A stretch of DNA of 64,000 bases, from positions 29,128,001 through 29,192,000 of the forward strand of contig NC_092674.1 in the NCBI RefSeq assembly GCF_964355755.1, in the 5' to 3' direction. The stretch comes from Antedon mediterranea. Lineage: Eukaryota; Echinodermata; Crinoidea; Comatulida; Antedonidae. The notes beneath the pieces were generated by a model. The model was not told the origin of the DNA. It made no database searches and saw only the letters and a program-made list of their open reading frames with translations. A program made the translations under genes and the position numbers. Below are positions 46,690 through 58,200 of this stretch, piece after piece. Positions within the stretch are counted from its first letter, which is position 1. Each line of letters starts with the position of its first letter.

Positions 46690-49385
46690 ATTTTCAGAAA
46701 ATAGCAAAATTTCGACCCTTTTATTTTTTGACATAACTAGTTACTGTGGCTCTATAATATGTTTATAACACAATATATGCGCATATATGGCAATATTATC
46801 GCATAATTATTGAATTTTAAAAAGTAGATATTTTTATTCATTTTTCGAAAAAATCCATGTACTATAGTACAGGGAAATTTTCGAAAAATGACCAAATTTC
46901 GACCCCTTTATTTTTTGCCATAACTAGTTACTATGGCTCTATAATATGTTTATAACACAATATATGGCAATATTATCGCATAATTGAATTTTAAAAAGTG
47001 GATATTTCGGTCATTTTTCTGGAAAAAAAAACCATGCACAATTGACATGCGCAGAACGCATTATTTGACTCTGTGCATGTTTATTATGCTATAGTAACCA
47101 TTTATGTGAAAAAATAAAAGGGTCGAAAATCGGCCATTTTTGAAAATTTTCCTGTACTATAGTACAGGGAATTTTTCCAAAAAATGGCCAATTTCCGACC
47201 ATTTTATTTTTCGATAAAACTGGTTACTATAGCACAATTGACATGCGCAGAACGCATTATTCGACTCTGCCCATGTTTATTATGCTATTGTAACCATTTA
47301 TGTCAAAAGTGGTTACTATAACACAATTGACATGTGCAGAACGCATTATTCGACTCTGCGCATGTTTATTATGCTATAGTAACCATTTATGTCAAAAGTG
47401 GTTACTATAGCACAATTGACATGCGCAGAACCCATTATTCGACTCTGCGCATGTTTATTATGCTATAGTAACCATTTATGTCAAAAGTGGTTATTATAGC
47501 ACAATTGACATGCGCATTCGACTCTGCGCATGTTTATTATGCTATAGTAACCATTTATGTCAAAAAATAAAGGGTCGAAAATCGGCCATTTTTAAAAATT
47601 TCCCTGTACTATAGTACAGGGATGATTTTTTCAAAAAAATGGCCAATTTTCGACCTTTTTATTTTTCGATAAAACTGGTTACTATAGCACAATTGACATG
47701 CGCAGAACCCATTATTCGACTCTGCGCATGTTTATTATGCTATAGTAACCATTTATGTCAAAGTGGTTACTATAGCACAATTGACATGCGCAGAACCAGT
47801 TATTTGACTCTGCGCATGTTTATTATGCTATAGTAACCATTTATGTCAAAAGTGGTTATTATAGCACAATTGACATGCGCAGAACCCATTATTCGACTCT
47901 GCGCATGTTTATTATGCTATAGTAACCATTTATGTCAAAAAATAAAAGGGTCGAAAATCGGCCATTTTTTAAAATTTCCCTGTACTATAGTACAGGGATG
48001 ATTTTTTCAAAAAAATGGCCAATTTTCGACCTTTTTATTTTTCGATAAAACTGGTTACTATAGCACAATTGACATGCGCAGAACCCATTATTCGACTCTG
48101 CGCATGTTTATTATGCTATAGTAATCATTTATGTCAAAAAATAAAAGGGTCGAAAATCGGCCATTTTTGAAAATTTCCCTGTACTATAGTACAGGAATTT
48201 TTTCAACAAAATTGCCAATTTTCAACCTTTTTATTTTTCGATAAAACTGGTTACTATAGCACAATTGACATGCGCAGAACCCATTATTCGACTCTGCGCA
48301 TGTTTATTATGCTATAGTAACCATTTATGTCAAAGTGGTTACTATAGCACAATTGACATGCGCAGAACCAGTTATTTGACTCTGCGCATGTTTATTATGC
48401 TATAGTAACCATTTATGTCAAAAGTGGTTATTATAGCACAATTGACATGCGCAGAACCCATTATTCGACTCTGCGCATGTTTATTATGCTATAGTAACCA
48501 TTTATGTCAAAAAATAAAAGGGTCGAAAATCGGCCATTTTTAAAAATTTCCCTGTACTAAAGTACAGGGATGATTTTTTCAAAAAAATGGCCAATTTTCG
48601 ACCTTTTTATTTTTCGATTAAACTGGTTACTATAGCACAATTGACATGCGCAGAACCAGTTATTCAACTCTGCGCATGTTTATTATGCTATAGTAACCAT
48701 TTATGTCAAAGTGGTTACTATAGCACAATTGACATGCGCAGAACCAGTTATTCGACTCTGCGCATGTTTATTATGCTAAGTAACCATTTATGTCAAAGTG
48801 GTTACTATAGCACAATTGACATGCGCAGAACCCATTATTCGACTCTGCGCATGTTTATTATGCTATAGTAACCATTTATGTCAAAAGTGGTTACTATAGC
48901 ACAATTGACATGCGCAGAACCAGTTATTCGACTCTGCGCATGTTTATTATGCTAAGTAACCATTTATGTCAAAGTGGTTACTATAGCACAATTGACATGC
49001 GCAGAACCCATTATTCGACTCTGCGCATGTTTATTATGCTATAGTAACCATTTATGTCAAAAGTGGTTACTATAGCACAATTGACATGCGCAGAACCGAT
49101 TATTCGACTCTGCGCATGTTTATTATGCTATAGTAACCATTTATGTCAAAAAATAAAAGGGTCGAAAATCGGCCATTTTTGAAAATTTCCCTGTACTATA
49201 GTACAGGGAAATTTTCGAAAAATGCCAAAAATTTCGACCCCTTTATTTTTTGCCATAACTAGTTACTATGGCTCTATAATATGTTTATAACACAATATAT
49301 GCGCATATATGGCAATATTATCGCATAATTAAACAATTTTTAAAAAGTGGATATTTTGGCCATTTTTCGACCCTTTTATTTGTAA
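46690..49385. repeat. Palindromic satellite-like block between CEP135 and SLC6-A
   Basis: About 18 units of roughly 88 bp, each itself an imperfect palindrome: GGTTACTATAGCACAATTG and ACATGCGCAGAA on one side, TCTGCGCATG and TGCTATAGTAACC on the other. Groups of one to four units are separated by spacers containing CCCTGTACTATAGTACAGGG (a 20-bp palindrome) and AAAAGGGTCGAAAATCGGCC with its inverse. The block is bounded by direct repeats (about 46700-47000 and 49205-49385) with ATAACTAGTTACT, GGCTCTATAATATGTTTATA and TATGGCAATATTATCGCATA. Looks like a foldback element whose core amplified in tandem. Confidence 0.9.
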
Positions 49386-49460
49386 CCAATAATAATAATA
49401 TTATTTTTATTATTATTATTTAATATTATTACAGATTATTTAGGCCTACGTTTGATACCC

Positions 49461-52400
49461 TTAAACCACTGAATTGTCCGTTTTTTTGTTTAAATAGCGG
49501 AGATCTTTAATAGTAGATGTAAGCTCGGTAAAGTACTTGGAATCAAATGGACGATAGCCAGCCCGTATGCGATCTTCATCCTTCGCCGGTCCCCAATCAT
49601 AAGCAGGTCTCGAAGCCATCAGGATACGCTGACAAAATCAAAATTAAAGAATATTAGAGATAGAGATTTACAGTAAGAATTAAGGTGCAAGATTAGGCCT
49701 ATTCCCCTTTTTTCGATCTTAGTAGTATCCTGTCGCAAGTGATTTGACCAATTATGACGTTATCCATCACCGTTGCTTATGATTGGTCAACTCACTTACT
49801 TACGCTTACGTCATTGCGTTGCTTGGTGGAAAAAATACCGGTACTTGTGCAAGATGTATTATATGCAAATATAAAAAAAAACAAAAAAACTTACCTCACA
49901 CAAACTGTTTCCCTTTTGCTTTGAAGCAATGATTAGACCAACAATGGGTATGAGAGCTACCGACACAAAAGCCAAAAACCATCCCAAAACCTCGGCCCAT
50001 AGAGGGAATGTATAGTCACCATAAACGGCAGGCGCGTAGAACACAAAACTCATTATCAGGATAAACTGGAAAGAGACAGAAAAAGAAAGAATTGCATTGT
50101 TTTAATTCACTAATTCCACTCTGAATCTACATTTTTTCTCAGGTTAGTTTTTATACTAGGACATACACTCTGCATTCTGCTGCATTACGGTTTCGAAGAA
50201 ATTAGTCGTTAGGAAGCTTTCGAATTGCGATGATCTAGGGCTCACGATCTACGCATCTCCTCTAACCAGTTTTTAGGTTCACAGTCGTCGAAAGTTAAAA
50301 CGTTTTCGAATGCATCAACATTTGTGTAGTAATGCTGATAGTATGATATATGTGTTAAAAATCTAAATAACATTAGAGGATACAAAGAAAGAAAATTACG
50401 GGGAAAAGGGGTAAAAGATAAAAGAAAAACAAAAAAATTTGTGTAGGCTACATACTGACTAAATTAGAATACTCAAAATAATCGAGGAGAAATAGATTAC
50501 CATTGTAAAAGTTGGTGTAATGACCTTCCAACATATCCGTAAGAATAATGATGGTTTGTGTCCAACCATAGAAGCAACATCCTTTGAGAAATTGTTTATG
50601 CCTAGAAAAGGGACAACATTAGTCAAAACGGTGATCAATACAATCATTTCTCCTTTTGTTCTAAGAAAATCTGTCTGTTCATCGTTACAGAGAATGTCAT
50701 CTAGGAAAACTGCAATGACAGAATTTATTATTTGAATCATCCAGGTTCCATAACTAGATGGAGATCCTGAGATGATCTGATTCCGGTGTTTTTTGTTTGT
50801 GTCTCTTGAAACAAAAAAACTAGCATGTCAAATATTTCAGTTTTTATGTTTTAACTGCAATATTTTATGATTTTATTTTTTTTAAATTATACATTATTGT
50901 CAGATAGAGGTACAGCAAAAACAATGTGTATGATACGAGTTAAACAAGCGTGTACACTGCAGTAACTGCAGTAGAATATTTAATACGTGGTTACTAACAG
51001 CAGCAATAACATAACATGTAATGTTTAAAACTCTTACCATAAACATAACCGATAACATAGCATTCGAAGACACCAAGAAACATAGGTGTAACACCGGCTG
51101 AGTACCAGTCAAACAGGGTCATTAGGTACACTCCACCCTAGAATGTATCAACACAAAAAATGATTTTCCTTATTCATTTATTTAACATACAAACATATAC
51201 AAAAATAGATAGCAAATGGCAGTGAAAACAAATGCATAACAGTTTATCTTCTTTAATTCATTTTACTGTCCAATTGTGATATAAGTGGTGTATCACATTC
51301 ATACTGCGGCAATCACATTAAATAAACTAAATTAAACAGCCTACGATTGATGATCTACTAGAATAAAATAGAGTTGCAATAGTATAATATAGCCTTTATA
51401 TTTACATCAGTGACAAACGGTATTCCTAGAATGAACCCCGTTAAACAAGATAAAAAGGTGAATTTGTTTTTGTGTTTGATGAAACCTGGATAGTGATAAT
51501 CCACTTCGTCAACTATCGCCGTGATAAAAGTCTCAAAAGTCACAAACTGAAAGTAAATAATATATATATTTTTTACCGCCAAACAAAAGAAATACCCTTT
51601 GTATCGATTATATTGTTTCTGTCTAAAATTGCTGCAGACAGTGTCTTTTTTAATAGTTTAATTAGGTAAAAGTTGGTGTCAGTTTGAGGTAATGTTACGG
51701 CTAAAACGTGGTTCCCACTAGCGACGCAACGCAAGGACGTAACGCAACGTAAGTGAATTGACCAATCACAAGCGATGGCTTATTCGCTTGTGATTGCTAG
51801 CTGTCTATTATTGGTTAAAACGCTTGCGTTGCGTTTACGTCCTTGCGTTACGTTTGAGTGGGAACCAAGCTTTACCTGACTATCAAGACCGAGAATAAAC
51901 AGCATAAAGAAAAATAGAAAAGCCCAAACTTGTGGAAACGGCATTAACGCAATAGCTTCCGGATAGACGATAAAAGCTAGACCAGGTCCTAAAAAACAAT
52001 ATCGGTAATTACGTTAGATATAAGATAACTTTATTTCATCCCAAAACAAGTGAAAATAATGGTGCTTGTCTCATACAAAGAAAAAACACAAACGGAAAAA
52101 AATAAACCATTTTATCCAAAATATAGGGTATATCAATAGCAAGGGTATTAATTGTAAAATGATATTGTTTATTTTACATTTGCCAGGTAGCTTTATGTGA
52201 AAACATGACTTACCAGACGACACAACTTCGCCGACCTCCACTCCCGCGTCTTGTGCCATAAAACCAAGAACAGAAAATATTACAAACCCTGAAAAGAGAC
52301 TCGTGAAGCACCCGCAGGCTACAATACATACTCCAGTCCTGAACAAGAAAAACCATGTAATCAGTACTAACTTTTCCACTTGTGACAACTCGGATATTTC

Positions 52401-54109
52401 ATCGCCGATTTATTCATTATAACCATTAACGGATAATTCATTCAAAGTTAACATTGTAAATAAAAGGTACTGACTTCATAAAATCTTTGTTGAAGTCGTT
52501 GTAGCTGGCTAGTGTTAGCATTCCACCCCATGCCGCAGCAAACGAATAGAACACTTGATTAGCAGCGGCGCGCCATACCTGAAAAATAGTGAGCAGGGAG
52601 TTTAACAACATGAATAAGAAAGTTTTGTACATTTTGTAGATAACTAGTATTAGTTAGATGGTGTATTGACTACTTACCGTTAAATCAAGAACTTTTGAAA
52701 AGTTTGGTTTGATAAAGTACATGATTCCATCGATAGCACCAGGAAGAGTGACACCACGCACAAAGAGAACGGTCAGCAAGACAAATGGAAACGTTGCAGT
52801 AAAATAGACAACCTTTAAAAATAAAAACACAATTTTTATTCAAATTATAACATCTTGCGATGTTGCAAATTCTTGAATATCGATTTTTTAATGCAGGCCC
52901 TACCTTATAAAATAAATATCATTCGCCTCCTCGACGTATACTTACTTTTCCAGATGAATTAACACCACGTATAATGCAAAGATAAACAAGAACCCACGCA
53001 ATAGCCAGGCACAGTAGCAGTTCTAAATTTAAGCTACCAATTTCGTGGAGTCCATCACTTATCCTCAAAACCTTGTTTCTGAAAACAAAAATGACAATGT
53101 TCCTAGCAAACACAGACAGATCCGGCAAGTATACAAAGATAAGTAAAGTACTGTAGTTTTGTAGCCTATATTTCCGGAGTCCTAAAATCTTATTTGAATT
53201 TACTACATAATTTTTCAAATGCATACTCGAAAAATTCTTCACTTGGACTGATAACTTTTGTCGTCAATGTCGTCGTCATTGGCGTAGTCAGATGTGACGT
53301 CACATTGGAGATGTTGAGGCTGCTTCCAGATCGTCTGCAGAGGTTCGTATTCCACTCATTTTCACATCCAATCCAGGGCAGGGTTTTTGACATTGACCAG
53401 TACATGTAGTAGATTGTCCAGGTTATTATAAGAATATAGTAGATGGAACAAAGAAAGCAAATAAGGGTTACCGCATAACCAATTCCTGCAAGAGATTGCA
53501 AAAGTTGCCAAGGATAATAATTATAAGAAAAGTAGATGAAACAAAAAGCAAATAAGGGGCATATTAAAGTTTGATCGTCTTCTAACAACCTCACGACTGT
53601 GTATTTGTGGATAACGCCCCGTTTTCCCATCCACTACTAATACACACACAAGACGCACCTTGGCCAATTTTAATTATTTTTTTCCTGCAGATTATACTTG
53701 ATTAAACGATGCGTTTTCAGAACAAAATTTACCTTTAAAAAGCGGGCTTATCTTCCAGGCAGATATAATTCCAAGACTTGTGAACTGTCCGAGAGAAAGT
53801 TCCATCTGGACCAATGGCAAGCCAGCAAAAATCACCACGGTGATGTAGGGGATCAGGAAAGCTCCTAAAGATACAAGTTATGATCGGTCTAAGAATGTGA
53901 GAAATGAAACAACAGAAAAACAATAACTATCTATTTATTTTTTTCCGATTATAGTATTTTTGAAGAAAATAATACCACTCACCTCCTCCATTGATGTAAC
54001 AGAGGTAAGGAAATCTCCACACATTTCCTAGGCCAATGAAAAAACCAAGAGCTGATAAGAAAAAGTCAAACCTCCCCGTCCAGGATTGCCGTTCGGCATC
54101 TTTTGCCAT
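49461..54109 (-). CDS. SLC6-A: Na+/Cl--dependent transporter, glycine-transporter type
   Basis: Thirteen coding exons on the minus strand: 53983-54109, 53733-53864, 53227-53485, 52946-53078, 52678-52812, 52475-52578, 52214-52338, 51876-51988, 51406-51546, 51038-51137, 50501-50601, 49895-50065, 49461-49628; 602 aa, a normal SLC6 length. Twelve membrane segments are expected. TM1 reads [20 protein letters not shown]2 has the Cys pair ([11 protein letters not shown]) and N-glycosylation sites (NIS, NVT). TM4-5 reads [15 protein letters not shown] and [10 protein letters not shown]6 reads [10 protein letters not shown], close to GlyT2; TM8 reads ILGLDSQF. The C-terminus has [10 protein letters not shown], like the DWGPAL of glycine transporters. 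Such carriers couple substrate to Na+ and Cl- at the plasma membrane. TM7 has Gly where Asn normally binds Na+ (CGCFTS). Substrate (glycine or another small amino acid) is inferred. Confidence 0.93.
51697..51875. mobile_element. MITE family M2 copy touching SLC6-A exon 8 donor
   Basis: From CTAAAACGTGGTTCCCACTA to AGTGGGAACCAAGCTTTA, with paired GACGTAACGCAACG / CGTTGCGTTTACGTCC arms and the core TTGACCAATCACAAGCGATG. The right end supplies the first bases of intron 8 of SLC6-A: read on the minus strand the intron starts GTAAAGCTTGGTTCCCACT. Confidence 0.85.
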
Positions 54110-54448
54110 GTTTTCTAGATTGGCCTAAAAAATAATTTGGTTTTATGCATGTGATAACAAATTATAAAAATCACGTCATACTGTACGTTAAAAGGATCGG
54201 TATTCAATCACCTGGTAACGTCATAGAATCGGTTTTTCCATGACGTCCCTATCTATTTAGGCCTATTTTATGTCATCGTGATTGTTAACCATTGTGCATT
54301 TTGAAAACCCTTAATATTATCTTAAGTGATTTATTATTTATTTTTATTTTATTTTATTTTATGTCTTTAGGCTATCGTTGTATATTGCACATTGTACAAA
54401 TACGTGGTAAAGCATAATCCTATTCTAAATAATACGAAGGAAACTCAC

Positions 54449-54545
54449 CGTATGCTAAACGTATGTTGTTATTTAAAAAATCAGTGAGTGAATGAATATC
54501 TGATAAAGAACCGACGATTCAGCTGGTTGGGCTTTTCCGTAGCCC
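54449..54545 (-). promoter_or_regulatory. Candidate SLC6-A non-coding first exon and promoter
   Basis: The ATG exon has an acceptor at 54125 (minus-strand TTTTTTAG then GCCAATCTAG), so an upstream exon is needed. On the minus strand GCATACG followed by GTGAGT at 54448 is a strong donor. A CCAAT motif (AACCAATGG) lies just upstream at about 54546-54556 and could belong to the promoter. The exon start is not determined. Confidence 0.4.
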
Positions 54546-55260
54546 CATTGGTTACTTATGTCACATGGACTTTAATATTGTGACGTCAAAGTAAAACGTA
54601 AACGTCAAATACGTAAATGTCAACTAATAAACGCGTTTTCAAATGAAAAGAAACAACGTATATTATGGGTACCGTATATAGTATAAATATATACGTCTAA
54701 ACAGTTTAAATAATTATTTCAGAGAGTTTTCCTAAATATTGAATAATCTAGTGTTCTCTTCATTAATAGTCACCAGCACTACAGCCAAGAGTGGCGTATT
54801 GACAAATGCATAAATATTATTGTGTAGGTAAGATTCGAGATGAGACGTTGTTTTCAGCAAGATTAGATTGCCTTTTTTTAAAGAGTATAGTTTTGCGCAA
54901 AGCTATCTGGGAACAGGTCTCTCTCTCTCTTCACTAACGACACACCCTTTCCAATACGCAGCTGCAGGAACCAGGATTTAGATGACCATATGGGGAAAAC
55001 ATTCGATCTATGACGTAAAACATTTGTATGAGCCGTAATCCATTTATTTTACTCAATTTCTTATGCATATAATAATGAAATAAAGTTTATATATAGATTT
55101 TACTTATAGTATTAAGCCTACTATACATGGAAAGGATACATATTCTAAAATACACTAAATATATTTTTGATTTTACAACGTTCTATAGAACATGTTGGTG
55201 CCCGATAATACTAGGCCTATATTAATATCCAATATTTGTATAATTATTGATACATAATTA

Positions 55261-58200
55261 TTAAAGTTTTGTATCCTCGAATACAGCTATATATTCTTTT
55301 CTATTGATTATTGAAACATCTTGTATAAATAGAGAATCTAGGGGTGAATAACCGGCAAACACACGGTCTCCATCTTTCGCTGGACCCCAGTCATCTGCAG
55401 GTCTGGACGCCATTACAATACGCTGAAAAATAAAAGAAAGAAACCCATAATTACCTATTGTTTTAGCTCAAGAGTGACATTGATACCATATTATATTTGC
55501 TTTACAAGGGAAGAGTAACGCTTCATCATCAGGGAAGAGTGACGCTTTAACAGACAAGAGTGACGCTTTACCAGAAAAGAATGACGCTTCACCAGAAAAG
55601 AATGAGGCTTCACCGGAAAAGAATGACGCTTCACCGGGAAAGAGTGACGCCTCACCAGGAAAGAGTGACGCTTCACCATGGAAGAGTGACGCTACACCAT
55701 GGAAGAGTGACGCTACACCAGGTAAGAGTGACTCTTCACCAGGAAAGAGTGACTCTGTTCTTGCTTGCTATACGATTGATGAAATAAATAAATATATCAT
55801 AGGCCTACCTCCCAAACATTAGTCCCTCTCTGTTCCGATGTAACGTACACGCAGAATGCTAGAATGACAAATACAGGCGCAATGCCTGTAAACCATCCAA
55901 ACACTTCAGACCAAAGTGGAAACTTATAGTCGCCATAAACCGCAGGCGAGTAGAATACAAAGCTCAGAACTAATATCAACTGGAAAGAATGAATTTGAAT
56001 AATATAGAATGGATTATTATTAGGCCGTTAACTTTTAACTGTAGGCCTATGTACCTAAGTTTAAACTAAAAAATAGCTCGAGGAACAAACCCATGTTCGT
56101 AATATCGAAGATTAAAACTTTTTTAAGTTCATGACGTCTTATTTCAACATTATTTTATCAACGAAATGAATGAAATTATATATGTCACACATTTTTTTTT
56201 CATTCTTTTCCTCATTCCAATTAAAACGGAAGAAAATCATTGCATTTGCGTTTTTTAATTTGTAATCTAAAATAATACGAAATAATTTGTGAAAATATTT
56301 AAAAATAATCGATAAATACCAAAGTTATATTAGGAGTTATGAATTTCCAGCAGAATTGTAGTGGTCTCCACGGCATGTAACCAACCATAGACTCAATATC
56401 TTTTACAAAACGATCGATTCCTAAAAACATACAAATAAGGAAGTGCAGTTAATGTCGGTTTTCAACTTATACGCATGCGTATTCCATGTTTACATCTTCC
56501 CAATCCCTACCTGTGACGAATTTTTCACTTCAGCGAAGTTTCTACCTTTTCGCTTGTGATTGGTCAACTCACAAGAACGTAAGCGTGACACAAGTAGTTT
56601 GACCAATCACAAGGCAATGGATTATTCGAACTCTCGCTTTCGTGGCGCTTACGTCATTGCGTTGCGTCCTATGAAACCGAGATTAAGCTTGGTTCCCACT
56701 AGAACGTAACGCAAGGACGTAAACGACATAGGCCTAGACAGTTAGCAATCACAAAAGCGAGAGTTCGAATAAGCCATCGCTTGTGATTGGTCAATTCACT
56801 TGCGTTGCGTTACGTCCTTGTGTTGCGTCGCTAGTTGGGGACCACGCTTTTTAAGTGGTTACTTACCGTAAACCCAGCAGATTACATAAGATTCAAAAAC
56901 ACCGATAAATAGTGGAGTGACGCCGGACGAATACCAATCAAGCAGAGTCATTAGATATACGCCGCCCTGGTAAAAAAAAAGGGGATGAGATGAATGTATA
57001 CATGTTTTTGAAAGACTGAGTCGCGATAAAAGCCTACTCATTACCCACTAGGATGCAACACAAGTAATTTGACCAATCACATGCGATTGATTATTCAAGC
57101 TGTCGCTTGTCATCGGTCAACACGATTTTGTGCCGTACTTGCGTTGCTTCCTAGTGCTTGGCTCTCACTTCGACGCAGTAGGCATAACGCAAGTGAGTTG
57201 ACCAATCACAAGCGACAGTTTGGGTAGTCCATCGCGTCGTGATTGGTCAAATAACTTGCTATGTAGCGACGTCATCCTTGCGTTGGGTCCAGGTGAGTAC
57301 AAGCATGATTAGCGACTAGTGGTGTTAATTAACTATATTCCAAAACATCAACAATACTCGGTACACTCTCTTCCTGTGTACTCATTGGTCACATTCCTAT
57401 TATTTTAAAAAGTAATAATAAATAAAGATTACCTCCATAACAAATGGAATTCCAAGAAGAAATGCGAGTATACAATATATAAATGTGATTGTGTGTTTGT
57501 ATTTCGTCAACCCAGCCTCGTCCACGACTGCTGTGATTATGGATTCGATTCCTACAAACTAAGAACAGACCTAATTTTAATTTCAACCATTACAATAGTA
57601 CGATACCGGTATATGTTTTAAATACTATCGCCCACAGACAGAGATGTATCGTATTAAATGTTATTTTTAAGTGACTAAGTTCAATTGAATTGATAATACT
57701 GCGTTATCTTACCTGTGTGTCGAGACCTAAAATAAAAAGCATAAAGAAAAATAGAAATGACCAGAGTTGAGGAAGTGGCATCATTGCGACAGCCTCGGGG
57801 TAAGCAATGAACGCTAGTCCGGGTCCTAGACAAAATAAGATAAATATTTTAATATATCATATCAACAGTGCTCAACAATGTTAACGCTATTTTTCCATTT
57901 GAAAAATATTGTATCATAGGCCTATAGGTAAATTATGTAATAATACCACAACTACTGGAATGTATCGCTATGTGTTATCGTATGTTACAAAGGCGTCTCA
58001 TGTGATAGATATGTGACACTTTATAACAGAACTTTCCTTTTGATGCTGGAAAAATCGGCTATTAAGAAGCACGTCTGTGATTTTGAAAATAACGTTTCAT
58101 CTGCCTACTACCTTCTTTACTCCATTTACTGAGTATTTTTCTTTTTCTTCTTTGTACATATGTTGACAATGATTTCTACCAAATAATGAATGCCATTTTT

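Noticed and set aside
47639-48868. ORFs of 64 and 93 codons in the palindromic block
   Set aside because: Same peptide repeated (HLCQSGYYSTIDMRR); repeat-derived with no domain.
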